In this document: positions 1 to 7,588 of the stretch, piece after piece | Layout of the letters: each line of letters starts with the position of its first letter | Position numbering within the stretch: the first letter of the stretch is position 1 | Source of the DNA: Tomitella biformata AHU 1821 | GTDB lineage: Bacteria; Actinomycetota; Actinomycetes; Mycobacteriales; Mycobacteriaceae | DNA: 64,000 nt | Assembly (NCBI RefSeq): GCF_000524475.1 | Contig: NZ_BAVQ01000070.1 | Span: 211,631-275,630 of the forward strand | Direction of reading: 5' to 3' | Made by a program: the position numbers and the translations under genes | Notes under the pieces: generated by a model | Databases searched by the model: none | What the model was told of the DNA's origin: nothing | Seen by the model: only the letters and a program-made list of their open reading frames with translations

Positions 1-881
1 AGCTGTTCCGGCATGACGAAGATGAAGCGGTTCGTCTCGCCCGGGATGGGGACGGTGAGCGAGGCGGTGGGGTTGCCGAAGGCGGCGGCGTCGAACACCA
101 GGTGCGTGCCGCGGCTGGGGCGGAGCTTGATGGACTCGTCGACCTCGCCGGCCCACACTCCGGCGGCGTTGACGACGGCCTTCGCGCGCAGCTGGAAGGC
201 CGCGCCGGTCACAGTGTCGGTGAGCGTGGCCTGCTCGCCGGTGACGTCGCTGGCGGCCACCCGGGTCAGGATGCGCGCGCCGAGCCCTGCCGCGGTGCGG
301 GCGACGGCGACGACGAGGCGGGCATCGTCGATCAGCTGTCCGTCGTAGTTCACGTAGCCGCCCTTGAGTCCGGCGCGGGCGACGGTGGGGGACAACTCGA
401 TCGTGGCCTGAGCGGAAACATGGTGGCTGCGGGGCAGGACGGACGACGGGGTCCGCGCGGTGATCCGCAGCACGTCGCCGGCGAAAAAGCCGGCGCGCAC
501 GAGGACCCGGGCGAAGGGGCTCATCGAGGGCAGCAGCGGAACTAGTTGCGGCAGCGCGGTTGTCAGGTGCGGGGCGGTGCGGGTCATGAGGATCCCGCGC
601 TCCATCGCGCTGCGGCGCGCGATACCGACGTTGCCTGTGGCCAGGTAGCGCAGGCCGCCGTGCACCAGCTTCGAGCTCCAGCGGCTGGTGCCGAAGGCCA
701 GGTCGCGGGATTCCACCAGGGCGACCGAGAGCCCGCGCGCGGCCGCGTCGAGTGCGATGCCCGCGCCGGTGATGCCGCCGCCGATCACCAGCAGATCCAC
801 GGAGCCGGCATCGGCCAATGCGGCGAGGTCGGCGGTGCGGCGGGCGGCGTTCAGAGAAGTGTTCACGGCTGGTGCGTTCAT
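1..881 (-). CDS. glpD: FAD-dependent glycerol-3-phosphate dehydrogenase, C-terminus outside window
   Basis: Oxidises sn-glycerol 3-phosphate to dihydroxyacetone phosphate at the membrane, passing electrons to quinone. The visible 293 residues include the N-terminal dinucleotide-binding motif VIGGGITGAGIALDAA (about residues 32-47), then GTSRWSSKLVHGGLRYL, the GlpD-type FAD contact, and further on GGYVNYDGQLIDDARLV and NAAGVWAGEV. The gene runs off the left edge, so the C-terminal part is not visible. Its ATG (881-879) overlaps the stop of the upstream TetR gene as ATGA, which implies translational coupling. Context: a TetR gene and a divergent AGPS-like oxidase plus lipid kinase suggest a glycerol-phosphate or ether-lipid theme. 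Family assignment is secure. Confidence 0.93.
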   Translation of the reverse strand, partial: MNAPAVNTSLNAARRTADLAALADAGSVDLLVIGGGITGAGIALDAAARGLSVALVESRDLAFGTSRWSSKLVHGGLRYLATGNVGIARRSAMERGILMTRTAPHLTTALPQLVPLLPSMSPFARVLVRAGFFAGDVLRITARTPSSVLPRSHHVSAQATIELSPTVARAGLKGGYVNYDGQLIDDARLVVAVARTAAGLGARILTRVAASDVTGEQATLTDTVTGAAFQLRAKAVVNAAGVWAGEVDESIKLRPSRGTHLVFDAAAFGNPTASLTVPIPGETNRFIFVMPEQ

Positions 882-1468
882 GGTCGGAGGTATCCGTTCA
901 GCAGATGGGTGAGCTCGGCGCGTAGGGCTGCGGCGTCGAGGATGGGCTCCACCATGCGGGCGGATTGGATGGTGGACTGCACAGTCAGCAGGACCATGGC
1001 CGCGAGCTGGCGCGGGTCCCCGGCGCGGATGGAGCCACCGGCCTGGCCGAGCTCGAGGGCCCCGGCTATGACGTCGATCAGCGCGCGCTGGCTGGTGCCG
1101 AGGCGCTGGAAGGTGTAGGTCATGAACATCTGCGGGGACGCCAGCAGCAGCTCCTCGAACACCGGGCTGCGGCCGACGAGGTCCGCCACGGCGACGGCGC
1201 GCGCCACGAGGGCCTCGCGGTTATCGCCCTGCCACGGGGCTCGGCCGGCGACGGTGAGGATCTCGCGGGTCAGGAGGGCCACCGCGATCGCCTCCACGCT
1301 GGGCCAGCGGCGATAGATGGTGGGCCGGCTCAGGTTCGCGCGCCGGGCGATCTCCGCGATGGTCATCCGGTCCGGGCCGAGGTCGAGCACGCAGCTGGCG
1401 GCGGCGTCGAGGATCGCGGACTCTAGGGGATCCGCCTCGGTCAATTCATCGTTACGGAGTTCCAGCAT
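878..1468 (-). CDS. TetR/AcrR family transcriptional regulator
   Basis: A 196-residue TetR-type repressor. The N-terminal helix-turn-helix is clear at about residues 35-62 (MTIAEIARRANLSRPTIYRRW); the C-terminal ligand domain is generic and gives no clue to the effector. It lies 17 bp from the divergent FAD oxidase gene and overlaps glpD by 4 bp downstream. It is therefore likely to control both directions through the inverted repeat in the short divergent promoter. The ATG at 1468 is the most upstream start that does not run into the divergent gene. The ligand is unknown; a lipid or acyl compound is an inference from the neighbours only. Confidence 0.9.
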   Translation of the reverse strand: MLELRNDELTEADPLESAILDAAASCVLDLGPDRMTIAEIARRANLSRPTIYRRWPSVEAIAVALLTREILTVAGRAPWQGDNREALVARAVAVADLVGRSPVFEELLLASPQMFMTYTFQRLGTSQRALIDVIAGALELGQAGGSIRAGDPRQLAAMVLLTVQSTIQSARMVEPILDAAALRAELTHLLNGYLRP

Positions 1469-1484
1469 ATGTAATACTGTAACG
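1450..1484. promoter_or_regulatory. Divergent promoter with inverted repeat, probable TetR operator
   Basis: CGTTAC at 1450-1455 is mirrored by GTAACG at 1479-1484 across the 17-bp gap between the TetR gene and the FAD oxidase. A -10-like TAATAC (1472-1477) lies 8 nt before the oxidase ATG, so its transcript may be leaderless. The repeat spans both start regions, as expected for an autorepressing TetR. Operator function is inferred. Confidence 0.45.
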
Positions 1485-1485
1485 C

Positions 1486-3096
1486 ATGACTGATCACACG
1501 CTGGACCTTCCGCCCATGAAGTGGGACGCCTGGGGGGACCCCGCCGCCGCCAAGCCGCTGAGCGAGGGCCTCAAGGGGCTCCTGAAGCAGGCGCTGGGCG
1601 TCGAGGCCGACGAGGCCCCGCAACTCACGGCCGCCGAGGTTCGGCTGCGCCCCTCCGCGATCTCCGAAAGGGACCTCGACGCCCTCGCCGTGCTCGTCGG
1701 CGCCGCGTACGTGAGCGTCCTCGACGGTGACCGGCTCCCGCGCGCTGGCGGCAAATCCACTCCGGACCTGTTGCGCCGCAAGGACACCGGCGAGCAGGAT
1801 GCGCCCGACGCCGTGGTGCTCCCTGGCACGGAGGACGAGGTCGCGGAGATTCTGCGCTACTGCGCCGAGCACGCCATCGCGGTGGTCCCGTTCGGCGGCG
1901 GCACCAGTGTCGTCGGCGGCGTCGACCCCATTCGTGGCCAGTTCCAGGCCGTGATCTCCCTCGACCTGCGCCGCTTCGACCGGCTCGAGTCCATCGACGT
2001 GATCTCCGGCGAGGCCGTGCTGGGCGCGGGCGTCACCGGCCCCGAGGCGGAGCGGCTCCTCGGCGAGCACGGCTTCTCGCTGGGCCACTTCCCGCAGAGC
2101 TTCCAGTTCGCCACCATCGGCGGCTTCGCGGCCACCCGGTCGTCCGGGCAGGCATCCGCCGGCTACGGCCGCTTTGACGACATGATCGCCGGCCTCCGCG
2201 TGATTACCCCGGTCGGCCTCCTAGACCTCGGGCGGGCTCCAGCCTCCGCCGCCGGCCCGGACCTGCGGGAGCTGTTCGCCGGCTCCGAGGGCACCCTGGG
2301 CGTGATCACCTCGGTGCGCCTGCACGTGCACGCCGTCGCCGAGGCCACCCACTACGAGGCGTGGACGTTCGAGGACTTCGCCGCCGGCGCCACCGCGCTG
2401 CGCGCCGTCGAGCAGCAGGGCGCCGGACCCACCGTGATGCGGCTGTCCGACGAGATGGAGACCGGCGTCAACCTCGCCACCACGGACAAGATTGGCGGGG
2501 AGCAGATCACCGGTGGCTGCCTGGCCATCACCACGTTCGAGGGCACCGTCGAGCACGCCGCGGCTCGCCACGACGAGACCCGCGCGGTTCTCCTGGCCCA
2601 CGGCGGCCGCTCGCTCGGCGCGGAGCCCGCCCAGGCCTGGGAGCAGGGCCGCTTCGGCGCGCCCTATCTGCGCGACGGACTCCTCGCCGCGGGCGCGCTG
2701 TGCGAGACGCTCGAGACCGCCACCACCTGGGCCAACCTGCACCACCTTAAGGCCGCCGTCACCACCGCTCTGGTTGACACACTCGCCGAAACTGGCACCC
2801 CCGCCCTGGTCATGTGCCATATCTCGCACGTCTACCCGACGGGCGCGTCGCTGTACTTCACCGTTGTCGCCGGCCAACGCGGCGATGTGCTCGAGCAGTG
2901 GGACAAGGCGAAGACGGCCGCGATGGACGCGATCGTCGGGAACGGCGGCACCATCACGCACCATCACGCAGTCGGCGCGGACCATAAGGACTGGATGGCG
3001 AGCGAGATCGGTGATCTGGGCGCGACCATCCTGCGGGCGGTGAAGAACACGGTTGACCCCGCGGGCATCCTCAACCCTGGCAAGCTCATCCCATGA
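1486..3096 (+). CDS. FAD-binding oxidase, alkyldihydroxyacetonephosphate synthase-like
   Basis: 536 residues of the PCMH-type (VAO family) FAD oxidase fold. The FAD-binding half contains VVPFGGGTSVVGGV (about 130-143), the pyrophosphate-binding loop, and GYGRFDDMI/GSEGTLGVIT (about 226 and 268-277). The C-terminal cap contains the His-rich segment ITHHHAVGADHKDW typical of AGPS-like proteins and ends with DPAGILNPGKLIP. M. tuberculosis AgpS (Rv3107c) is of this type. It could make ether-lipid precursors by exchanging the acyl chain of acyl-DHAP, or oxidise another hydroxyacid; substrate is not determined by sequence. The ATG overlaps the downstream kinase gene at its far end (ATGA), so the two are co-translated. 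Confidence 0.85.
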   Translation: MTDHTLDLPPMKWDAWGDPAAAKPLSEGLKGLLKQALGVEADEAPQLTAAEVRLRPSAISERDLDALAVLVGAAYVSVLDGDRLPRAGGKSTPDLLRRKDTGEQDAPDAVVLPGTEDEVAEILRYCAEHAIAVVPFGGGTSVVGGVDPIRGQFQAVISLDLRRFDRLESIDVISGEAVLGAGVTGPEAERLLGEHGFSLGHFPQSFQFATIGGFAATRSSGQASAGYGRFDDMIAGLRVITPVGLLDLGRAPASAAGPDLRELFAGSEGTLGVITSVRLHVHAVAEATHYEAWTFEDFAAGATALRAVEQQGAGPTVMRLSDEMETGVNLATTDKIGGEQITGGCLAITTFEGTVEHAAARHDETRAVLLAHGGRSLGAEPAQAWEQGRFGAPYLRDGLLAAGALCETLETATTWANLHHLKAAVTTALVDTLAETGTPALVMCHISHVYPTGASLYFTVVAGQRGDVLEQWDKAKTAAMDAIVGNGGTITHHHAVGADHKDWMASEIGDLGATILRAVKNTVDPAGILNPGKLIP

Positions 3097-3986
3097 CACG
3101 CGTCGTGGTGCTCACGAATCCCCTGGCCGGGCACGGCAAGGCCCGGCACATCGCGGACCGCGCGATCGCGCGATTGCGGGCGAAGGGCGCGGAGGTCACC
3201 GAGATCGTCGGCGCCGACGCGGCTGACTCCCTCGCACAGGCCCGCACAGCAGTGGCGGAGCGGCCCGACGCGTTTGTGGCGGTCGGCGGTGACGGGCTGA
3301 TCTCGATCGCCCTGCAGGCCCTCGCCCAGACCCGCATCCCGCTCGGCATAGTGCCCGCAGGCACCGGCAACGACCACGCCCGCGAGCACGGCGTCCCCAC
3401 CGGCGATCCGGAGGCCGCTGCCGATGTGATCTTGGCAGGCCACGGCAAGACGATGGATCTGGGCCACGCGCAGATGGCCGACGGCTCCGCGAAATGGTTC
3501 GGGACCGTCCTGGCGACGGGCTTCGACTCCCTCGTCAGCGACCGGACCAACCGGATGACCTGGCCGCACGGGCGGATGCGCTACAACCTGGCGATCGTCG
3601 CGGAGTTCCTCAACCTCAAGCCCCTGAAGTTCCGCCTCACCCTCGCAGGCGGCGAGGTGCTCGAGCGCTCCGTCGTGCTCGCGGCCGTCGGCAACACCCA
3701 GTATTACGGCGGCGGCATGCAAATTTGTCCCGGCGCCGACCCGCTGGACGGACTGGTGGACATCACCATCATCAACTTTGTCTCCCGGCTGCGATTGGCG
3801 CGGCTGTTCCCAACGGTGTTCAAAGGCACGCACATCGAGCTCGACGCGGTGGAGACGCACCGCGTGGCCAGCGTGCAGATCTCCGCGCCCGGGATCAACG
3901 CGTATGCGGACGGAGAATATGTGGGACCACTGCCGGTAACTGTGACGGCCGTGCCAGAGGCGATCACGGTGCTGGTGCCGGAATAG
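3093..3986 (+). CDS. Diacylglycerol/lipid kinase family protein
   Basis: 297 residues of the DagK/YegS/sphingosine kinase-like superfamily. The N-terminal nucleotide-binding domain shows TNPLAGHGKA (about 8-17), AVGGDGLISIAL (about 66-77; the usual GGDGT is GGDGL here) and IVPAGTGNDHA (about 89-99). The C-terminal half has the beta-rich DAG-kinase accessory region with YYGGGMQICPGADPLDGLVDI. It probably phosphorylates a lipid alcohol such as diacylglycerol in membrane phospholipid turnover. The start ATG overlaps the stop of the AGPS-like oxidase by 4 bp. The pairing of the two genes supports a glycerolipid role. Confidence 0.85.
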   Translation: MTRVVVLTNPLAGHGKARHIADRAIARLRAKGAEVTEIVGADAADSLAQARTAVAERPDAFVAVGGDGLISIALQALAQTRIPLGIVPAGTGNDHAREHGVPTGDPEAAADVILAGHGKTMDLGHAQMADGSAKWFGTVLATGFDSLVSDRTNRMTWPHGRMRYNLAIVAEFLNLKPLKFRLTLAGGEVLERSVVLAAVGNTQYYGGGMQICPGADPLDGLVDITIINFVSRLRLARLFPTVFKGTHIELDAVETHRVASVQISAPGINAYADGEYVGPLPVTVTAVPEAITVLVPE

Positions 3987-4012
3987 CCGATCGGCCACGG
4001 AACGCCTGATAA

Positions 4013-4041
4013 CTAAGAGAGGATGAGGACCATTCTCTTAG
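4013..4041. repeat. 8-bp perfect inverted repeat downstream of lipid kinase
   Basis: CTAAGAGA (4013-4020) and TCTCTTAG (4034-4041) are perfect complements around a 13-nt loop, in the 103-bp gap before the small acetyltransferase gene. No T-run follows, so it could be an operator for the downstream gene as easily as a weak terminator. Confidence 0.4.
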
Positions 4042-4089
4042 AATTCGGTGTTACACAGGACAGTGACACCATCGAGCGGAGGAGGTGCG

Positions 4090-4446
4090 ATGACAGTGAA
4101 CAAGGCAGCCACGACGGGCGGCGTCGGCACGCCATCGCTGCAGATAATCGAGAACACCGCGCAGGACCGCTTCGAGCTGTGGGTGGAGGGCGACCTGGTC
4201 GGGATCATCGGGTACTCCGTCGAGGGCGATGACTGCACCCCGGGCCGGGCGGGCGCGGGCTGTGTCGTGGCGTTGATGCACACCGTGGTGATGGAGGACT
4301 ACTGGCATCGTGGCCTGGCCGCGGTGCTGGTCAGGCACACGCTCGACACCGCGGTCGAACGCGGCTGGCGTATTCAGCCCGTCTGCACCTACGTGCAGGC
4401 GTTCGTCGGGAAGAACCCGGACTACGCGTCGCTGCTGGTCGAGTGA
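4090..4446 (+). CDS. Small GNAT-like N-acetyltransferase (YjdJ/COG2388 type)
   Basis: 118 residues matching the short GNAT-like family with a compact acetyl-CoA fold. Visible landmarks are the beta-hairpin ELWVEGDLVGIIGYSVEG (about 25-42), HTVVMEDYWHRGLAAVLVRHTLD (about 58-80), which carries the R/Q-x-x-G-x-A/G-like pyrophosphate loop, and the end motif PVCTYVQAFVGKNPDYASLL, characteristic of the family. The ATG at 4090 is chosen because GGAGGAGGT lies 3 nt upstream; an in-frame GTG at 4048 lacks such a site. Substrate unknown. It is convergent with and overlaps the next gene by 25 bp. Confidence 0.85.
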   Translation: MTVNKAATTGGVGTPSLQIIENTAQDRFELWVEGDLVGIIGYSVEGDDCTPGRAGAGCVVALMHTVVMEDYWHRGLAAVLVRHTLDTAVERGWRIQPVCTYVQAFVGKNPDYASLLVE

Positions 4447-5225
4447 GTTAGCTCGACCCGCACGTGCCGGACCCGGTGGTGATCGCCGAAGCCCAACCCG
4501 CGCGCCGCGGCCTCTTCTAGGGCCGAGGACACTTCGATCACCGCCCGGTCCGCGCCGCGTCGGGCACTCTCGCCAAGTAGCGCCCCGATGCGCTGGCGCA
4601 ACTCTTCAGGATCCACGTCTCCAGTATCGCTGCCCAGCTCGAGCACGGCCCAGGCCGGCTCGTCGGGCGCCGCAGACAGCAGCACCCGGTCCAGCGGGGC
4701 GGGCTCGGGGCTGGGCAGGTCTGCGGGCAGATCCATCGTGAGAACCAGCCGCTCCCCGAACGTGTGCCAGCCAGCGGGAGGTCGAGCCAGCCGGTCCGGC
4801 AGCCGCAGCTGCAGGGCCAGCCCACGTGCGGCGTACCAGGCGGTGAGCGCGCGCATCGTGGGCTCGCCCAGCAGGTCGTGGAAGTAGCCGCCCTCAGGCA
4901 TCGAGGGGTCAGCCAGGGGGACCGCAGCGGCCCCAGCCCGCACCACCCAGCCCGCCACCCACTCGCATTCCGTCGCCGGGTCCGCGAGGGCCAGAGCATG
5001 CTCGAGCGTGCGGATGCTCGAGGTGCGCACCGGCTTGGCCGGGATGGCCTTGAGCACCATCACGTCCGCGGGGGCCACCGTCGTCAGCGTCCCGTCGGCG
5101 CCGCGCACTCCCACGTGGGGGCGCAGCACCTCGAGGATGCCGATGACGTCGGTTTGCGAGGGCACCGAGCCCGCCGGCCGCCGATACCGCAGCACGACGC
5201 GGGCGCCCACCTGAGGGTTGCTCAT
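4422..5225 (-). CDS. GNAT protein, Rv0428c/CG3035-type N-acetylglutamate synthase-like
   Basis: 267 residues. An N-terminal beta-barrel-like segment (residues 1-60, VGARVVLRYRRP ... DVMVLKAIP) precedes a tandem GNAT region, as in M. tuberculosis Rv0428c and C. glutamicum cg3035; the latter was reported to have N-acetylglutamate synthase activity (recalled literature). The C-terminal segment WAVLELGSDTGDVDPEELRQ ... EEAAARGLGFGDHHRVRHVRV shows the final GNAT strands. It abuts def directly (TAG then ATG with no gap), so it is in an operon with def as in the syntenic block of other mycolata. The acetylglutamate role is from family knowledge; a protein acetyltransferase is the alternative. Confidence 0.8.
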   Translation of the reverse strand: MSNPQVGARVVLRYRRPAGSVPSQTDVIGILEVLRPHVGVRGADGTLTTVAPADVMVLKAIPAKPVRTSSIRTLEHALALADPATECEWVAGWVVRAGAAAVPLADPSMPEGGYFHDLLGEPTMRALTAWYAARGLALQLRLPDRLARPPAGWHTFGERLVLTMDLPADLPSPEPAPLDRVLLSAAPDEPAWAVLELGSDTGDVDPEELRQRIGALLGESARRGADRAVIEVSSALEEAAARGLGFGDHHRVRHVRVELTHSTSSDA

Positions 5226-5822
5226 CTAGTCGTCATGGCCGAAAGGATCGTCTTGCTCCCCGGGGACCCATTCCAGGCCGGGGACGCCCCAGCCCATCCG
5301 CTTGACGATCTTCTTGGCGGCGCGCTTATTGCGGCCGATGAGGCAGTCCAGGTAGAGGAAGCCGTCAAGGTGGCCCACCTCGTGCTGCAGGCAGCGCGCG
5401 AAGAAGCCGTGGCCCTCGATCTCGATGGGCTGGCCCTCGGCGTCGACACCGGTGACCTTCGCCCAGTCGGCGCGCCCCGTCGGGTACTGCTCGCCGGGGA
5501 CTGAGAGGCACCCCTCGACGTCGTCGTCCTCGTCCGGCATGGTCTGCGGGATCTCGGAGGTCTCCAGGACCGGGTTGATCACCACGCCGCGGCGGCGGAC
5601 ATCAGAGCTGATGCCGTCGCGCCGCTCGTCGGGGCAGTCGTAGACGAAGATGCGCAGCGCCACGCCGACCTGGTTCGCGGCCAGGCCAACCCCGTGCGCG
5701 GCATCCATGGTGTCGTACATGTCTTGAATCAGCTGTGCCACTTCAGAGATCTCACCGGTGACCGGCTTGGTGGGTTCATGCAGCACCGGATCGCCCACGA
5801 TCCGGATAGGGAGGATTGCCAT
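5226..5822 (-). CDS. def: Peptide deformylase
   Basis: 198 residues. Removes the N-formyl group from nascent proteins in the cytosol, using a metal held by Cys and two His. All three signature motifs are present: [10 protein letters not shown] (motif I, about 45-54), EGCLSVPG (motif II, with the ligand Cys) and QHEVGHLDG (motif III, HExxH). The ATG at 5822 is chosen over an in-frame one at 5873: it gives the usual family length (M. tuberculosis Def is 197 residues), starts [14 protein letters not shown], and has a promoter-like TATTCT 8 nt upstream. It is the first gene of a two-gene unit with the GNAT gene. Confidence 0.97.
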   Translation of the reverse strand: MAILPIRIVGDPVLHEPTKPVTGEISEVAQLIQDMYDTMDAAHGVGLAANQVGVALRIFVYDCPDERRDGISSDVRRRGVVINPVLETSEIPQTMPDEDDDVEGCLSVPGEQYPTGRADWAKVTGVDAEGQPIEIEGHGFFARCLQHEVGHLDGFLYLDCLIGRNKRAAKKIVKRMGWGVPGLEWVPGEQDDPFGHDD

Positions 5823-5836
5823 GACTGAAGAGAATA
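5823..5836 (-). promoter_or_regulatory. Leaderless-type promoter of def
   Basis: On the minus strand TATTCT (5836-5831) stands 8 nt before the def ATG. No purine-rich ribosome site lies between, so the transcript probably begins at or next to the start codon. This is inferred from spacing only. Confidence 0.45.
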
Positions 5837-5951
5837 GTGGGCGGGCGCCCGGACTTCCGACGCGCCTTGCCACCGCCGCGCTTTAGGGCCGCTGGCGTGG
5901 TTGAATGGCCCGGGGAACTACAGGGTTGTAATTCAGTGGTTGAGGAGCACG

Positions 5952-6290
5952 ATGGACGGCGCAACGGCGCGAAAGTCTCAGGCCCAGGAGCCGCAGGTCG
6001 ATCAGTCGGCGGTGGACGTGCATGTCACGGGTGCGGACGGGCTGAGCCGACGTGAGCATGACATCTTGTCCTTCGAGCGCCAGTGGTGGAAGTACGCTGG
6101 CGCGAAGGAGGAGGCCATCAAGGAGATGTTCAGTATGTCGGCCACTCGCTATTACCAGGTCCTGAACGCTTTGGTGGACCGTCCCGAGGCCCTCGCCGCC
6201 GACCCGTTGTTGGTCAAGCGACTGCGCCGTTTGCGTGCCAGCAGGCAAAAGGCGCGAGCGGCCCGTCGGCTCGGGTTCCAGGTCACCTAA
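5952..6290 (+). CDS. DUF3263 family protein (Rv0430-like)
   Basis: 112 residues. The conserved core is LSRREHDILSFERQWWKYAGAK followed by KEEAIKEMFSMSATRYYQVLN; the latter reads like a helix-turn-helix, and the end is rich in Arg/Lys (RRLRASRQKARAARRL). A nucleic-acid-binding role is likely. The ATG at 5952 has GAGGAG 4 nt upstream and is preferred to 5901. Its position between def and the LytR_C gene matches M. tuberculosis Rv0430. Function is not established for the family as far as I know. Confidence 0.85.
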   Translation: MDGATARKSQAQEPQVDQSAVDVHVTGADGLSRREHDILSFERQWWKYAGAKEEAIKEMFSMSATRYYQVLNALVDRPEALAADPLLVKRLRRLRASRQKARAARRLGFQVT

Positions 6291-6293
6291 ACT
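6288..6293 (+). promoter_or_regulatory. Leaderless-type -10 box before the LytR_C gene
   Basis: TAAACT overlaps the end of the DUF3263 gene (its TAA stop is inside the box) and lies exactly 7 nt before the GTG at 6301. The same TANNNT-N7-GTG geometry precedes lpd in this window. Confidence 0.45.
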
Positions 6294-6300
6294 CTCAGCG

Positions 6301-6882
6301 GTGAGTACACCTTCGCCCGAATCCCCGGGATTGCCACTCCGTGCCCTAGCGATGGTCCTGCTGTCTGCCGCCATCGTGTTCGCCGGCCTCGGCTGGCTTG
6401 GCCTCAGCGATTCCGACAGCGACGGGAGCGAGACGGCCGTGGCCGCGACGACCACCCCGGCTCCGCCCGCCACCACGCCCGCCAACACCTCGCCCGCCAA
6501 CAGCACGGCCGCCACCGCGGCGCCGCCCGCCGGGAGCACGCCCGCAAGCACCGCCACCTCCACGGGCGCGAGCACCACCGCCAACTCGGCGGCCCTGCAG
6601 CGCGTGCCGGTGCGGATCTACAACAACAGCACGGTCGACGGCCTGGCCGCCACGGCCGCCGACCATCTGCGCGCCGGAGGCTGGACTGTCACCGACGTCA
6701 GCAACTACGCCGAGGGGCAGATTTCGGAGAGCACGGTCTTCTACGGGACCGAGTCCGGCGCGAAGGACGCCGCGGACAAGCTGGGCAAGGACATGGGTCT
6801 CACCGTCGCCCCCCGCTTCGACGGCATCGCCGACGCGCCTGCCGGCCTCATCGTGATTCTCGCCGGCGACGGCACGAATTAG
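6301..6882 (+). CDS. LytR C-terminal domain membrane protein (VirR/Rv0431-like)
   Basis: 193 residues. One N-terminal membrane segment (about 13-35, ALAMVLLSAAIVFAGLGWLG), a Thr/Pro/Ala-rich extracellular linker (about 44-98), then a LytR_C domain (about 100-190: VPVRIYNNSTVDGLAATAADHLRAGGW ... VFYGTESGAKDAADKLG). M. tuberculosis Rv0431 (VirR) of this architecture influences vesicle release and envelope integrity and works with LCP-type wall ligases. The GTG at 6301 is chosen because it follows a leaderless promoter box; an in-frame ATG at 6235 would lie inside the DUF3263 gene. The linker is low-complexity and probably variable. Confidence 0.82.
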   Translation: MSTPSPESPGLPLRALAMVLLSAAIVFAGLGWLGLSDSDSDGSETAVAATTTPAPPATTPANTSPANSTAATAAPPAGSTPASTATSTGASTTANSAALQRVPVRIYNNSTVDGLAATAADHLRAGGWTVTDVSNYAEGQISESTVFYGTESGAKDAADKLGKDMGLTVAPRFDGIADAPAGLIVILAGDGTN

Positions 6883-6957
6883 CCGCAGTGCTGACGGCCG
6901 TGCGCTATTGGCCCGACGCCTCGATATGCTCTCCATTAACTTCGAAGGAGTAGACAC

Positions 6958-7578
6958 ATGAGCAATAGTTCACAGCACGTGCGGCAGAGTCGCCGACTGC
7001 TGGCCGTGGTCCCGGTTGCGGTCATCGCGGCCATCGCCCTGTCCTCGTGCAGCGCGCATCAAGAGCCCAGCGACCAGCCGCCCGGCATCGGCACCCTGCC
7101 CCCCGTCTTCACCCCGTCGCCGGCCCCCACAGCCAGCGGGGTCGCCAGCACCCAGGACATCGGCCTCGTCGATGAGCCGCTGGTTGTCGCCACGCTCAAG
7201 AGCGCCTCGGGCGCGAATGTCGGCACGGCGGAGTTCCAGGGCTCCGGACTGGGCACCATTGTCACCCTGGCCGTCAACGGCCTGACCCCCGGTTTCCACA
7301 GCCTGGCCGTCACCTCGGCCGGCGTGTGCGACGCGGCAGTCGACTTCGCGTCGGCCGGCGACGTGCTGAACGACCCGACCAACAGCACCCCGGGCGTGCC
7401 CAAGGCCGGCGACCTGCCCACCCTGCTGGTCGACGGCGACGGCATCGGCACGCTGACGACCACCAGCGGCGGCTTCAAGGTCGACGAGCTGACGAACGCG
7501 CCCGGCACCGCGCTGGTCATCGGCGGGGACGCGGACGCGTCGTCCCGCATCGCGTGCGGCGTCATCGAGCACAAGTAG
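6958..7578 (+). CDS. SodC-like lipoprotein without metal-ligand histidines
   Basis: 206 residues. Signal peptide with lipobox LSSC (Cys31), a Pro/Ser-rich linker, then a Cu/Zn superoxide dismutase fold from about residue 75. It sits where M. tuberculosis has sodC (Rv0432). Fold landmarks remain: LTPGFHSLAVTSAGVC for the usual GxHGFHxHxxGxC, KAGDLPTLLVDGDGIG, and the end SRIACGVI with its Arg and Cys. However, both copper histidines of the HVH motif are Ala and Thr, the zinc-site histidines are absent, and the late copper His region reads ALVIGGDADAS. The mature domain has only one His in the core (GFH). It should not be an active dismutase; a structural or binding role is likely. RBS GAAGGAG is 7 nt upstream. 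Confidence 0.82.
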   Translation: MSNSSQHVRQSRRLLAVVPVAVIAAIALSSCSAHQEPSDQPPGIGTLPPVFTPSPAPTASGVASTQDIGLVDEPLVVATLKSASGANVGTAEFQGSGLGTIVTLAVNGLTPGFHSLAVTSAGVCDAAVDFASAGDVLNDPTNSTPGVPKAGDLPTLLVDGDGIGTLTTTSGGFKVDELTNAPGTALVIGGDADASSRIACGVIEHK

Positions 7579-7588
7579 TCACAGGCCG

